Notes under the pieces: generated by a model
What the model saw: the letters and a program-made list of their open reading frames with translations, nothing else
Told to the model about the DNA's origin: nothing
Databases searched by the model: none
Made by a program: the position numbers and the translations under genes
Part shown: piece by piece, positions 1 through 10,990 of the stretch
How positions within the stretch are numbered: the stretch's first letter is position 1
How the letters are laid out: the number at the start of each line of letters is the position of its first letter
Assembly (NCBI RefSeq): GCF_027943255.1
Contig: NC_072896.1
Location: forward strand, 119,443,879-119,507,878
Length of the DNA stretch: 64,000 bases
From: Anastrepha obliqua
Lineage: Eukaryota > Arthropoda > Insecta > Diptera > Tephritidae
Direction of reading: 5' to 3'

Positions 1-380
1 TTTTAGCCTGTGTTTTTGGAGTTACCATTCGCTCGTGCCATCTTGGGACGCCTTTTTCAAATTTAAAATTTCTTTTTTCTATTTGTTACCAATTTAAAGA
101 AATCACTGGCAGAATAAAGGATTTTTCAAACGAGAAGGTGATTAGAAAAACGTAAGACTATTTTTCAGACTTGGGCAAAACCCATTATTCGGAAGGAATC
201 AACAAACTAGAACAGCATTGGACGAAGTGTAAAAGCCTAAAACGAGACTATGCCGAAAAATAACACAAGAGTTTTCCCTTTTTAATTTTGTACAAACTTT
301 TGAAACGACCCCTCTCAGTACTGCTTAGACAGAAAATCTACAGAAGATAAAAATCTAGCAGAAGATGAAAAAATTAATAA
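1..380. other. Non-coding, nothing recognised
   Basis: This AT-rich stretch has no open frame of note, no terminal repeats and no similarity to the other repeats in the window that I can see. It is probably intergenic or intronic. Confidence 0.5.
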
Positions 381-605
381 TTGACGCGTACACTTCCGTT
401 AGGTGTTTGGCCGTTTGATGTTATTCCACAAATAGATGGATCTACAGTTTTAAGCATACTCCGTATGACAGATATTTTTATGAGGAACTTTTTCATGACA
501 GAAATACACTCGGAGTTTGCCATTACCTGCCGAAGGGCAGCCAAAATTAGAAAACAAAGTGTTCCATAATTTTGCTGTTGCATGCACGGAGACTCGAACC
601 TAAGC
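381..605 (-). repeat. tRNA-derived SINE, decayed copy
   Basis: Read on the minus strand, this matches the SINE body seen in cleaner copies at 33.1 and 63.1 kb: the GACGCGTACAC tail junction, the TGTTTGGCCG block, the block ending TTTTTATGAGGAACTTTTT, and the B-box-like TTCGAGTC near 590-600. The tRNA-like 5' head beyond the B box is lost. The CTCC-rich block is also missing, so the copy is deleted and old. Confidence 0.8.
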
Positions 606-1659
606 ACTTTTTTGCATTATCTTAGCTATTTTGAATCTTTTTAAGACCTTTCCATATAACCTGAATGATAATCGTAATACCAGAACTAAATGGAATAAAG
701 AAAATTCTTATTCGTGGTTTGTTTTCGTAAATTGAAGAAAAAAATAAAAAATTAAATTAGTTGTCCAATTTTGTTATTCATAAAATAAATTTAAGGGGTA
801 GGATAAAAAAAACCGTGCGTATGAGGGCCTACAAAGCTTAGCAGCAGTTGTTCCACATCACACGAAAATTTCATTATATTCCTCTGTGTCAGAGTCGCCC
901 TCTTGGAAAAGCATGCGGGTTGATGTTTGATGCAATGTGGCTTTTATCCGCATGCAAGGCAGGACATTTGGTGTCATTTTTTTTTTTTTTGTTCTAATAA
1001 CATCGGTAGCTCTTTGGGAGTCAAGGTTGAACCAATATGTGCATTTCTCCTACGAAACAACTTACTGAAAATTATTTATCTCTCATAAACAGCATCAATA
1101 AAAATGAATAACTATTTCTCATTAAACAGCGTGTACTCATAACCATAAATCGTCTAGAAATTATAATAGAAAAATAGCTGTAACTCATGTAAATGTGCAA
1201 ATTTTTTACTACCACCTGAGTGTGCACAAAGCTTGCAAACAGTTTTTAATATTTTAGTTACATTTATTAATTAGCAGCAACCCAACAACATTTCGCAATA
1301 CTCACAATTAGCAACAAATTATTTTACAATGTATTTTCGTGTCAATACAAACAAACGAGGACCGTTCAGCTATGCATTCGGGCCAACACAGAAGTTTAAA
1401 TGCATTCGACACACTGAAATTGAGTTAGACAGACGACAGACAAATAAACAAATCCATAACTTAGACGTTGAGCCAATGCCACCTAAGTCAAATGCAGTTA
1501 AGCAAACAAAAATTGATTAAAAAAGGTGATAAAAACAAACTAAGTAGTAAAAAATTTACTTCAAGAAGACATTTTGCTGGCCATAAAAACAGACAACTAA
1601 TGAAGTGTGAAGGCTACTAGTATCAGTGGTAGCCATCTCACGTGCATTGATACGCTAGC
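606..1659. other. Non-coding, nothing recognised
   Basis: No credible coding frame, terminal repeats or tandem structure. The short open frames show no family motif. There is a T homopolymer near 978-990. Confidence 0.5.
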
Positions 1660-1900
1660 GAGCATAACCACTTACATGGGTCACAAGTCATAGGTGTGCA
1701 ACTGGGAACGAAGTGGCAGATGCATTGGCGAGAGAGGTTGTGGACTCGTTATTAATAGGATACAAGCCCTTCCTTTGCTATGGCATAACACCCCATCAAG
1801 GAAAGGTTGCATATAGTCAGCGCAACCCAGCTCTATCTTAGGTTTGCTAAGGCAATTTGGTTTGGATGAGTAGGGGCCAAAAAAGGCCATGAGGCCGAAG
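1660..1900 (+). pseudogene. Non-LTR retrotransposon RNase H remnant
   Basis: Translation in the plus direction gives GNEVADALAREVVDSL near 1708-1760, the end of the RNase H domain of I/LOA/R1-type retrotransposons (consensus WVPGH..GNE.AD.LA). A GHK-like remnant precedes it in another frame, so the copy is frameshifted, and a stop follows about 30 codons later. No reverse transcriptase or zinc-knuckle segment is preserved. It is a small dead fragment just before an AT-rich satellite. Confidence 0.6.
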
Positions 1901-1929
1901 TGCGAACCTCACTCAGTACGTACTAATTT

Positions 1930-3414
1930 TTTTATATTTTGATATTTAAAATTTTTTTCGATTTATACCATATAAATCAAACTTTAAAAATATATACAAA
2001 ATTAAAAAAAAAAAAATTAACTCATTTTCAAAACAAAAATTCAACTAAATTTTAAACTGTTTAAACTGAATTTTTTAATGTTTTTTAATATTTAGAATTT
2101 CCTTTTAATATTGTTCTTTCTTTGACAAATTCTCCATTTAATTCAAACTTTAAAAATTCAACTAATTTTAAAAAAAATTTTTTTTTAATATTTAGAACTT
2201 TTTCGGCTTATATACTTTTTCTTATTCATATTGTTATTTCTCAAACAAAAACCATAAAAATGAAACTTTCAAAATGTTAACCAACTTTTGAAAAATTCAT
2301 TTTTAAACTGATTTTTCGACTTACCTTTTAACAAAAACCATATAAACCAAACTTTAAAAATGTATACAAAATTAAAACAAAAACATAAAAAAAGATGAAC
2401 TAACTTTTAAACCTTTTAAAATGATTTTTTTGATTTTTTTTTTTAATATTTAGAATTTTACGATTTATCTTTTTGTTTTGCTATTGTTTATTTCTTCAAC
2501 AAAAACCATATACGATAAATCTAACTTTAAAAATTTATTCAAAATTAAAAGAAAAATTCAACTAACGTAAGAAGAAATCAACAACTTTTAGACTTTTTAA
2601 AACTATTTTGTTTTACTTTTTAATACTATTTTGACTTCATCAAAAACCATACAAAACAAACTTTAAAAAGTTATGGAACATTTTAAAAAATGCAATAATG
2701 CAAAGAAAATTCAACTAAATTTTAAACTTTTTCAACTGAATTTTAGAATTTTTTTTAATATTTAGAATCTTATTCGATTTATAGACTTTTCTTTTTAATA
2801 TCACACAAATCAAACTTAAAAAATATATAAAAATCTTAAAAAATTTAACAAATTTTCGAAAAAAAATTGAACAAAATTTTAAACTTTTTAAACTGAAGAT
2901 TCTTATGTTTTTTTAATATTTAGAACTTTTTCCAATTTATTTCTATCTTTTTAATATTGTTTTCTCATTAACACAAACCATATAAATCAAACTTAAAAAA
3001 TTTATGAAAAATTCAAAAATTTTTTACAAGAACAATTCAACAAAATTATAAACTTTTTAAACCGAATTTTTGAATTTTTTTTTTTAGTATTTAGAACCTT
3101 TTTCGATTTATAGACTTTTCTTTTTAATATCACACAAGTCAAACTTAAAAAATCTATAAATTTTTTTAAAAATTTAGCAAATTTTCAAAAAGTAATTATT
3201 TTAAAACTCTTTGAACTGAATTTTTTTATTTTTTTTTTATATAAAATTTTTTTCGATAGATATGCCCTTTTTTAATATTGTTGTTTCTTTAACAAAAACC
3301 ATATAAATCAATCTTTAAAAATTTATGAAAAACTCAAAAAATTTTTACAAACAAAAATCAACAAAATTTTAAACTTTTTATACTGATTTTATTTTTATCT
3401 TTTAATATTTTTTT
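1930..3414. repeat. Degenerate AT-rich tandem array, about 165-bp unit
   Basis: A block resembling CCATATAAATCAAACTTTAA recurs near 1968, 2132, 2252, 2339, 2507, 2647, 2803, 2968, 3131 and 3299. Most spacings are 156-168 bp. Between the blocks lie recurring TTTTAAACTTTTTAAACTG and TTTAATATTTAGAA segments. From 2700 onward units alternate between a CACACAA(A/G)TCAAAC type and a CCATATAAATC type, giving a repeat of about 330 bp. The array continues after a retrotransposon insertion at 3411-3800. Confidence 0.75.
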
Positions 3415-3800
3415 TACGGGACAAGTAGCATGTGCTGCACTAAGACATTAATTAGGTCCATTGTACTACACTTGGATTCCCTTTTAATATTCTTTAAATC
3501 TACCCGATCTCCGAAGAAATCTGAGTGGTGTGCCAAGGAGCCAAGATGGTCGCTTCTGAACACATCACTGCCAAAGACCTCAAGCCTGATTCGAGCGAAG
3601 GCCGGGCAGATGCACAGAAAGTGGTCCGCCATCTCATCCTCCTCTTCACAAGCTGGGCAGAGTACACTGTCTGAGATGCCCAACCTTTCCATGTGCTTCG
3701 CCCACAGAAAGTGGCCCATCATCAGTCCAACCAGCCTCCTACAGTCCCTTCTGCTTAATTACAGAAGGATTTGCGACAGTCGATCGATCGTACATGACCT
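3411..3800 (-). pseudogene. I/LOA-type retrotransposon 3' end, truncated
   Basis: The minus-strand frame encodes the C terminus of an RNase-H-bearing non-LTR retrotransposon: TGHFLW-like lead (here MGHFLW), then a zinc knuckle CPACEEEDEMADHFLCIC (C-x2-C-x8-H-x4-C), then about 50 residues. The same protein tail, nearly identical, occurs on the plus strand near 53.9-54.2 kb. A short A tail after GTCCCG (seen as TTTTTTTTACGGGAC on the plus strand) marks the 3' terminus at about 3411. The insertion is heavily 5'-truncated and splits the AT-rich tandem array on either side. Confidence 0.85.
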
Positions 3801-4160
3801 TTTAGTATTTAAAATTTAGAACTTAGTATTTAGAATCTTTTTGTTGAAATAGATAATATATCACAAATCTAGCATCTCCTCTATTATACAGACTAAATGT
3901 CAATTCATTGAATCGTAAATTTTTTCACTTCCTGCTTAATCCAATATACGGGAACACGTTCTAGCAAGACTCTGCGCTTCTCTACATATTTTCAATACTC
4001 TTTCAATTTATTTTTTCCTTTTTAATATTTATTATTTCTTTAACCTAAGCCATATAAATCAAATTACACAAATTTATAAAGTTTTTGAAAAACCTAACCA
4101 AATTTCAAAAAAATTTAATTGCATTTTAAACTTTTTAATTATATTTCTTGAAATATGTCG
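3800..4160. repeat. Continuation of AT-rich tandem array
   Basis: Array blocks resume here: TAGTATTTAGAATC near 3820-3837, then GCCATATAAATCAAATTACA near 4050 followed by a TTTTAAACTTTTTAAT block. This continues the 1.93-3.41 kb array, displaced by the retrotransposon insertion. Confidence 0.6.
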
Positions 4161-5225
4161 ATTGTTCTACGCGCAAATTATAAGCGGCTGAAAAACCGCG
4201 TTGATTTAAAAAAAATTTTTAGGAACTGCTCTTGCAGTTTTATTCATACACCCGCGTGCAGTTTATAAAAATCTAAAGTTGCTAATTTATTTATTTTACA
4301 TAACCCTCCACAAAAAATTAACTAGAAAAAATTATAATGTACTCAGTTATGCTCATTACTGTACCTACATATAAGCACGTGAAACATTTAACTTTGCTTT
4401 GATGCAGAGCAAAAGTGACGTATTCTGAGCAAAGTTTCAGCCATACTTAGTAACATAGATTACACCAGGCAAAGGCTATAAAATACGAGTACTGTATGCA
4501 ATTGTCGACTACACTTTTAGTTTTGGTATTTTCTGAACTGGAAAAATTGTGCCACAATATAATAAAACTTTCAAAATAGCTAATAAAACTTTCAAAATGA
4601 ACTCAAACTCTTCTAAATGCATACACTTGAAGCTGGACGTAAGTACGCCGCTTTACGAGTAATTTGACGTACTAAACTTAACTAGGTAATTAAAAAAAAT
4701 GTAAAAGACCGTCGGTTATGGGTGGTCTATTTATGCATATTTCATAACAATAAGTTTTACGTAAAAGGCCTTTAAGGGCAAATAAAAAATGTTTGGATTT
4801 TAAATTTTGATTATTCTGCTTTGGATGCGTTTAGCTTAGTAATTGTTATTGTAGTAAAATTTCATGACAAGCAAGTGGGTTATATTGTAATATTTCGGAA
4901 TTTGATGGCAGTTTCTCTAAAAATATTTGTTAGAGATATTTTGGTACATTCTTTTTGGAATCATTCTACCAAATTTAGCGGGAAAATTTCGTACGTTGCC
5001 TCCCTTGTTTCTTCACTTTTGCTTTGATAATTTTTGAATACAAAAAGACATGATCAATTTGTATACGTTTGTTTGAAAAGAAGTCAAACTACGTATTTTT
5101 TGTAAGAATTTTCCGTAATTTTCGATAATGAAATGTTAAAAAATAATTCAAAAAAATTTTTGGTCCATCAGTTCGTGCGATTTTTAAGGTGGTTTTAAAA
5201 TTAATAAAAAAGATGTTTAAAGTAT
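4161..5225. other. Non-coding, nothing recognised
   Basis: There is a short direct duplication of AATAAAACTTTCAAAAT near 4560-4597. An open frame at 4821-5027 has no family features. Nothing else was recognised. Confidence 0.45.
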
Positions 5226-5228
5226 TTA

Positions 5229-5978
5229 TTAATCAATAATATATTTTCCTTCATTATTTAAAATGTCATCCCAACGTTTAGGCAAATTTTTAATTCCCTG
5301 CTCAAAAAATTGTTTGTCCTTGGATCCAAAATACGCTTCGATACCCCTTTTTATAGCTTCTTTCGAGGAGTAGTTCTTGTTGCTGATATGGGATTGAAGT
5401 CCACGGAAAAGGTAATAATGACAAGATGCAATATCCGGAGAGTATGGTGGATGCGGCATTAGCTCCCATCCGAGCTCGTTCAGCTTGCCTAATGTTTGCC
5501 TTGCGGTATGAGGTTTTGCGTTGTCGTGGTGAAACAAAACTTTGCGTCTATTCACTAAAGACGGTCGATTTTTGTTAAGTGCCTCATTCAGGTTTGATAG
5601 CTGATGGGAATAATAATCAGCAATTATCGTCCGGTTTGGTTTCAGGAGTTCATAATAAATAATGCCGGCAATATCCCACCAAATAGACAGGAGAATCTTC
5701 TTGGGGTGAAGGCCATCTCTAGGGGATCTCTGCTGAAGGTTGGCGACGGAAAGTCTATGCAGAACCCATTTTCCCAGTTTTGAAACTTTTCCCAACTGAA
5801 CCAGGTGCCTGTGAACTATTCAAGCTATCATATCGACTGTCAAATTTGGCTCAGCTTCCACGAGTTCGAGCAAGGTGTCGGAGTTAAAGACTTCAGGACG
5901 ACCAGCGCACGGGGCAGCAGTTGTTGCATTTTTATCACTTTTATAAAAAAAATACAAAATATGCCTCGAAGATTCCAT
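5229..5978 (-). pseudogene. mariner-type transposase pseudogene
   Basis: A relic of a mariner (DD34D-type) cut-and-paste transposase. Reading leftward from an ATG at 5976-5978, the frame starts MESSRHILYFFYKSDKNA, a mariner N terminus, and has a stop at about residue 53. The main open part (5229-5795) contains GKVSKLGKWV, WWDIAGIIYYELLKP, the second catalytic block HHDNAKPHTA, and HPPYSPDIA. The segment that should hold the first catalytic Asp (usually DEKW) is deleted between NLQQR and SPRDG. The third catalytic Asp, expected after YSPDxxxx, is His (SCHYYLF). The C terminus (WDDILNNEGKYI) is complete. It cannot be active. I could not define clean terminal inverted repeats. Confidence 0.85.
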
Positions 5979-6099
5979 TTTATTGTTTAACAAAACGTGC
6001 TTCTATCCGCGATTAAAATCACTTGTTGAATACACAATATATCAAGGAAAATATAAATAGTTCCGTTATATTCTGCGAATAACTTTTTGTATGCAAAAA

Positions 6100-7085
6100 C
6101 CGTGCAAAAGCGAAATTATAGGTAAAGTACAGCAATTTTTTGTTTTCCAAATAAATATTTTTTTTCTTTGAATTGGAAGTTAAATAATTTTCGGTCTAAG
6201 GTGAAACATAATAAATATTTTCTATACTGTTTTTTACGCTTGTTTCTAGATGAAAAATTAAAAAAAAAAAAACAAAAATCGAGCAATTTTTAATACTTTT
6301 GGTTTCGAAGTTTTCTTTGAATTGTAAATAATTTTTGATTTAGGGCAAAACAAAATAAAAATCCTTTACAATGTTTACTTCCGCATTTTCCATTAAAAAA
6401 TCAAGGAATTTTTTTCAGTAAAATATGTTTTTTTTAGTTATTAATAAAATAATTATCGGCCTTAGAAAATTCAAAAAAATTATTTCTTTTTGTAAAATTT
6501 TTTTCCTACTTTCCGATATAAAAATTAATTCCAAAAATTTTTTTGGTCAACAATTTTTTTCTCCCAGTTAGTATTTTTGCTTTCAATTGTAAATTAAATA
6601 ATGGCTGGCCTAAGGGAAATTAAAATAAATACTTCCCTCAAGATTCTTTGGCACTTTCCACAAACTTTACAAAACTTTGGCACAAAGTAATGGTAAAAAT
6701 AATTTTTTGGTAATTGTTTTTTTAAGTAAATATTTTTCTTTGTTTTTTATATTTAAGTTAAATAATTGTCGGTCCAAGAAAGGCTAGGTTAGGTTAGGTT
6801 AGCCTGGTTGGCAGTAAGCCACGCATCGACCTTTTGGCGCAAGAGAAATTAAAATAAATAGTTTTTATAAGATTTTTTTCGTGCTGTCTTAAAAAAAAAA
6901 TGTAAAACCATAATTTTAAAATTTTTTGATAAATAATTTATTTATCAAAGTCAGTATTTTTTCGTTAAGTTAAATAATTGTGGGTCTAAAATAAAACAAA
7001 ATAATAACAAAAAAAAAGTTCCAACTTTTGGTGGTTTTGTAATTTTTCTCAAATGAAAGCATTGGGTTTTTGTTTTAAAATTATT
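6100..7085. repeat. Degenerate tandem array, about 145-bp unit
   Basis: A block like TTAAATAATTNTCGGTCTAAG recurs near 6180, 6325, 6445, 6594, 6760 and 6968, with AAAATAAATA and a CTTTCCA- or TTTCC-like segment between. Spacing is 120-166 bp once a 60-bp insertion at about 6780-6840 is discounted. The sequence is highly AT-rich and non-coding. Confidence 0.7.
6779..6840. repeat. Short insertion with TTAGG-like tail
   Basis: Inside an array unit, the expected junction (GGCCTAAGGGAAATTAAAAT in the unit near 6610) is interrupted by about 60 bp beginning GGCTAGGTTAGGTTAGGTTA and ending TTTTGGCGC. CAAG lies on both sides, possibly a short target duplication. It resembles the AACCTAACCT tail of the retrotransposon ending near 10.89 kb, read in reverse, so a truncated 3' end of a related element is likely. 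Confidence 0.5.
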
Positions 7086-9085
7086 CTTCATTTTATGTAG
7101 AGTGAAAAAATGTCAAGATTGAATCTTTGAATTGAATTTGATCTTGAATGCACTCCTCCGACTCGGCTCAGCGCAACCGATCACCGCAGCCACTTTAGTT
7201 AGCAAAATCAAAGATTAGAAATATTTCGTTCCAAACCTTTTGAATGCCCCGCCTAAATTTTCTGTTGGCGACCTTTATTGCAATGCTTCTATATCGAGCT
7301 GGGCAGCGTTGAAAATAAAGTTATGTATTCATTATGAAACATTTTCCGAGCCGCTTACAAGCTTCCAGCTGACAGATATCTCTTGCTGAAGGTCATTACA
7401 ATGGGCAAGAAATGCTTACTAGCAGATTAAATAGTACAACTAAGACTTAAGCGCGGCTATGACCCTCAACATTTACTCACTTTGGAAGTGAGTTTCTAAG
7501 TCATTAATTTTGTTCAATGTACTTAATAAGTACAACCTTTTTCGAACCAACCAACGCACTGCCTGTTAATCTCAAATACAACAAATACTTACATGCATAT
7601 GCCAGCATAAATTTGTGCGTTTCGTCTGAAGCCAACAACAATAAAACCAGTGTAATCCAATAATTAGAGGCACAATGGTAAGTGAAGCAAAAACAGATGA
7701 AACCGAAAAAAAACACAACAAAGCCAGCAACCCACAAAGCCCTATAGGTCAAATAATAAAAAATGCGTTACTCGCATTTCAAACGCCATTAATCCACATT
7801 CCCTACAAAAAAAATTGTTTCGGTGATAAATAATCAAAAGTCACTTTCGTTAACGAATCGCAAAAAAATGTTGTAATGGACACAAGGCAAACATACACAC
7901 ACACACATACAAATGCACTTGCGAGTGTAAGCGGCTATAAAATTATGCTGAAACAACTACATCGCGGAGGTTAGCTCTTGGGTTATTATTTTTATTGCAG
8001 TGGTCATATCTCGCGTCTACCGCAATGTAACACCAACACATTTCACATTTATCTACGAATAACTCAAAAATCAACAAAAAAATAACTGACTAACGGATGT
8101 GAAACAATAGCAAATTAGACAAAAATGAGCAACTGGCAGGGGAATGCCGAAGGAATACAAGCAGATGAATGCAATGGAATACCAAAAATGTTAACTTCAA
8201 AAGGTAAAAAGTGAAAAGTTAAAAAAAAAAAAAAAACAAATAATACGAAATTAACAAAAGTACAATAACAAAAATTATGTGTTTAGTGGAGAGTGAAAAA
8301 ATGCAAATATTTGATCCACCATCCATTTCAGTGAGGCAACGGCTCAAACCAAACGACACCGAATGACTGAATTTTTTTTCACAATTTCGCCAAAAAAAAA
8401 CTGCGCTTTCAAATAGAAAATATGCGCAAATTAAAAATATATTAGATGTTTATTTTTTGCCTTCTGTATATAGGTGTGTGGTTTTTGCGTGTGATCGGTG
8501 TTAATCTTGGCGGCAGCGTTTTGGAGAAAAATCCGTGAATGCGTAAATTCTGCGCTAATTTCAACTGTCGCCTTCAATGCTTTATTAAATACAATCAGGT
8601 CGAGTTTGTACCTTAAAAATGTTCATAATAATAAACTAAAAATGTAGAAAAAAATTGTTTGTATACTTCGTCATGGAAAATAGACAAATTTAATAATTAA
8701 TTCCAACGAATTCTGGAAAATTATTTTTTGAACATTTATCGATAGACTTGTGGTCACTTTTCGTTGTTTTTAGGACGCAGATAGATTTCAGCGCGTTTTC
8801 ACGGCCTTCTAAGTTATGAATTTTAATACTGTTTAGTCTTATTGATGATAAGTTGGAACGTTTTTTTTATTACTTATTTATTATTATTAAAAATTGTATT
8901 TATTTATTTTAGTACTGCAGCTAAATGACAGCTGAAAACATAAAACTTAAATTATTTGATATATGAAATTTGTTATTTTTTTTTTTTGCTTATTTAATTT
9001 TGCTTATTTCTTCCAAATTTGATTAGACTAGAGGCAGTTCAAAAATCATTCTTAGAAGATAAAATTATATGGTTTTTCCTAATAC
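7086..9085. other. Non-coding, nothing recognised
   Basis: Ordinary non-coding DNA with a short AC run near 7898-7908 and several A or T homopolymers. The open frames here lack any recognisable motif. Confidence 0.5.
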
Positions 9086-9955
9086 TTATACAGGATACTT
9101 TTGATAGCTATGCCATTACAAAAAAAAAAAAAATATAAAAAAATTCCCATTTGATATCGCTCCACCTTAATGCGCATATTAAAATTTTCAGTGACTTTTT
9201 GACATTATTTATAACGCTTATCACTTGTTATTCAATGTTGGCGTCGGCTCAAGACAGTTACAAAGAACATTAGAAGAAATCCCCACTTGATATCGCTCCA
9301 CCTTAATGCGCATATTAAAATTTTCCGTGACTCTTTGGCTTATTTCCGTGCTGTACATTGCTCATAATGTGAATGATCTCGTTATTCAGTTAAAAACAAA
9401 TTTTTTAATTCTATTTAACATTGCTCCACCTTAATGCATAAAGCAAAATTTTACATAACTTTTGAGATAGTTCGCTTTTTACATCTCGTTATTCAGCAGT
9501 GGCATCGTTTCGGGCCAGTTACAAAAAAAATTCATTCTAACATCGCTCCTCCTTAATGCGCAAAAAAATTTTTTTCATAAATTTTTGGCAGAGTTCGGTT
9601 TGTACATCATTTATAACACTTATGATCGCACTAAAATTGTCTCGGACCAGTTTAAAAAAATGCATCTAACATCGCTCCACCTTAATGCGCAAAACAAAAT
9701 TTTACATTATTTTTTCGCAGCTTTCGAGCTGAATCTCGCTCACAACGGAATAAAAAAAATGTTCTACTCACATTTATAAAGAATACTTTTGATTGCAAAG
9801 CCATTAAAAAAAATTTTGTTTTTAATATTCATTTAATATCGCTCCACCCTAATGCGCATATCAAAATGTTCCATGACTTTTTAGCATAGTTTAGTTTTAC
9901 ATTAATTATTTATAACGTTTATGACTTCGCTACTTCACGCGGAATTAAACTTTTA
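9086..9955. repeat. Tandem array, about 130-bp unit, six copies
   Basis: The block ATCGCTCCACCTTAATGCGC is repeated with small changes at about 9155, 9292, 9420, 9542, 9671 and 9838. Spacings are 137, 128, 122, 129 and 167 bp. Each is followed by AAAATTTT(C/A)...TGACTTTTTGGC-like and ATTTATAACGCTTAT-like segments. A larger block, ATACTTTTGAT..GC.A.GCCATTA, occurs at both the first (about 9098) and last (about 9783) units. The array ends where a retrotransposon RNase H region begins. Confidence 0.85.
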
Positions 9956-9956
9956 T

Positions 9957-10890
9957 ACAGATGGTTCCAAGCTAGACGATAAGGTTGGCTATAGAGTTTT
10001 CTCAAAGGAATTAGGACTGGAAGTATCCGTTCGACTACCAGACTACTGCAGCGTCTATCAGGCAGAAGTTCTAGCTATAAAATAAGCGGCTACATATCGA
10101 AATACGCACGCCGTAACAAAAACGTCTATAAATATATTCTCGGATAGCCAGGCGGCCATTAAATCAATGAATGCGGCTTTACTAAGATCGAAGATTGCAC
10201 AGGAATGCGGGCAGCTCTAGATGATATTAGTGACGTATTCAAGGTCAGCTTTATTTGGGTTCCGGGACATAGATATATTGAGGGAAACTGTAAAGCTTAT
10301 GAGCTAGCCTGAAAAGGTACTGCTCTTCAACTGTTCAAAAGGTCCAAAAGTACCATTGGAATACCCGTGGCCACCAGTAAACTAATAATAAAAACCACAT
10401 TATCCAAGAGGCCAATAGGTCATGGAGAAATGAAGATACGTGTCTAACAGCTAGGCTACTATGGCCGCAAATAAACAAGAAAAGATCAAAGGAATTGCTT
10501 AGTCTCTCAAGAGGCAATATTTCGAAGGTCGTGGATTGTTTAACCGGTCACTGGCTATTTGGCAGGCATTCCTCGAGGCTAGGAGATTTCTCCCATGAAT
10601 ATTGCAGAAGTTGCAGAGATGAGGAAGAGGAAGAAACAGTCGAGCACTTCCTTTGCAATTGTCCAGCCCTAGCTAAAATCAGAGCAGGTTGTCTAGGTAA
10701 ATACTTTTTTAATTCTCTTACAAAACTATCTGGCGTGGGGTTGGCATCAATGCTACGTTTCATAAAAGCCACAAAATGGTTCCACGAAGAAAGATAAATG
10801 AGGTTCCCGTGTAGCACAGTGGTATCACAACGGACCTGTAAGGTCTAAGTGAGTTGGTCGTGCAGACCGACTACCACCATAAGCTAACCT
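9957..10890 (+). pseudogene. RNase-H-bearing non-LTR retrotransposon, 3' part
   Basis: This is the 3' end of an I/LOA/R1-type retrotransposon ORF2. The RNase H domain is read from about 9960: FYTDGSKLDD (first Asp), SVYQAEVLAIK (Glu), IFSDSQAAIKSM (second Asp), then WVPGHRYIEGN after a frameshift. The last catalytic Asp is not kept. A separate open frame to 10797 holds LSLSRGNISKVVDCLTGHW and the zinc knuckle CRSCRDEEEEETVEHFLCNC (C-x2-C-x10-H-x4-C), ending FHEER. The 3' UTR contains GTAGCACAGTGGTATCACAA and ends CTAACCTAACCT near 10893. A stop falls after LAIK and others follow, so it is dead. The reverse transcriptase is truncated off. Confidence 0.85.
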
Positions 10891-10894
10891 AACC

Positions 10895-10990
10895 TACATC
10901 CTGCTGGCATCGCCTGGGGCTTAATGGTGTAGCTCATACTTTTCACATAGCTCCAGAGAAGGAAGTGCAATGGAGTAAAATCGCATGACA
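10895..10990 (-). pseudogene. Tc1/mariner-type transposase fragment
   Basis: The minus strand translates to TPLHFLLWSYVKSMSY, which corresponds to TPLDFFLWGYVKEKVY in the transposase remnants near 18.5, 42.3 and 59.3 kb. Only about 30 codons survive, and the Asp is replaced by His. It lies directly after the retrotransposon tail. Confidence 0.6.

Noticed and set aside
6783..6802. TAGGTTAGGTTAGG resembling the insect telomere repeat
   Set aside because: Only three units, embedded in a 60-bp insertion within a non-telomeric array. Diptera generally lack TTAGG telomeres, and the same kind of motif ends the retrotransposon near 10.89 kb.
10803..10880. tRNA-like segment (GTAGCACAGTGGTATCACAA) after the retrotransposon frame
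   Set aside because: It lacks a convincing B box and cloverleaf pairing and sits in the 3' UTR of the RNase-H-bearing element, so I treat it as part of that element.
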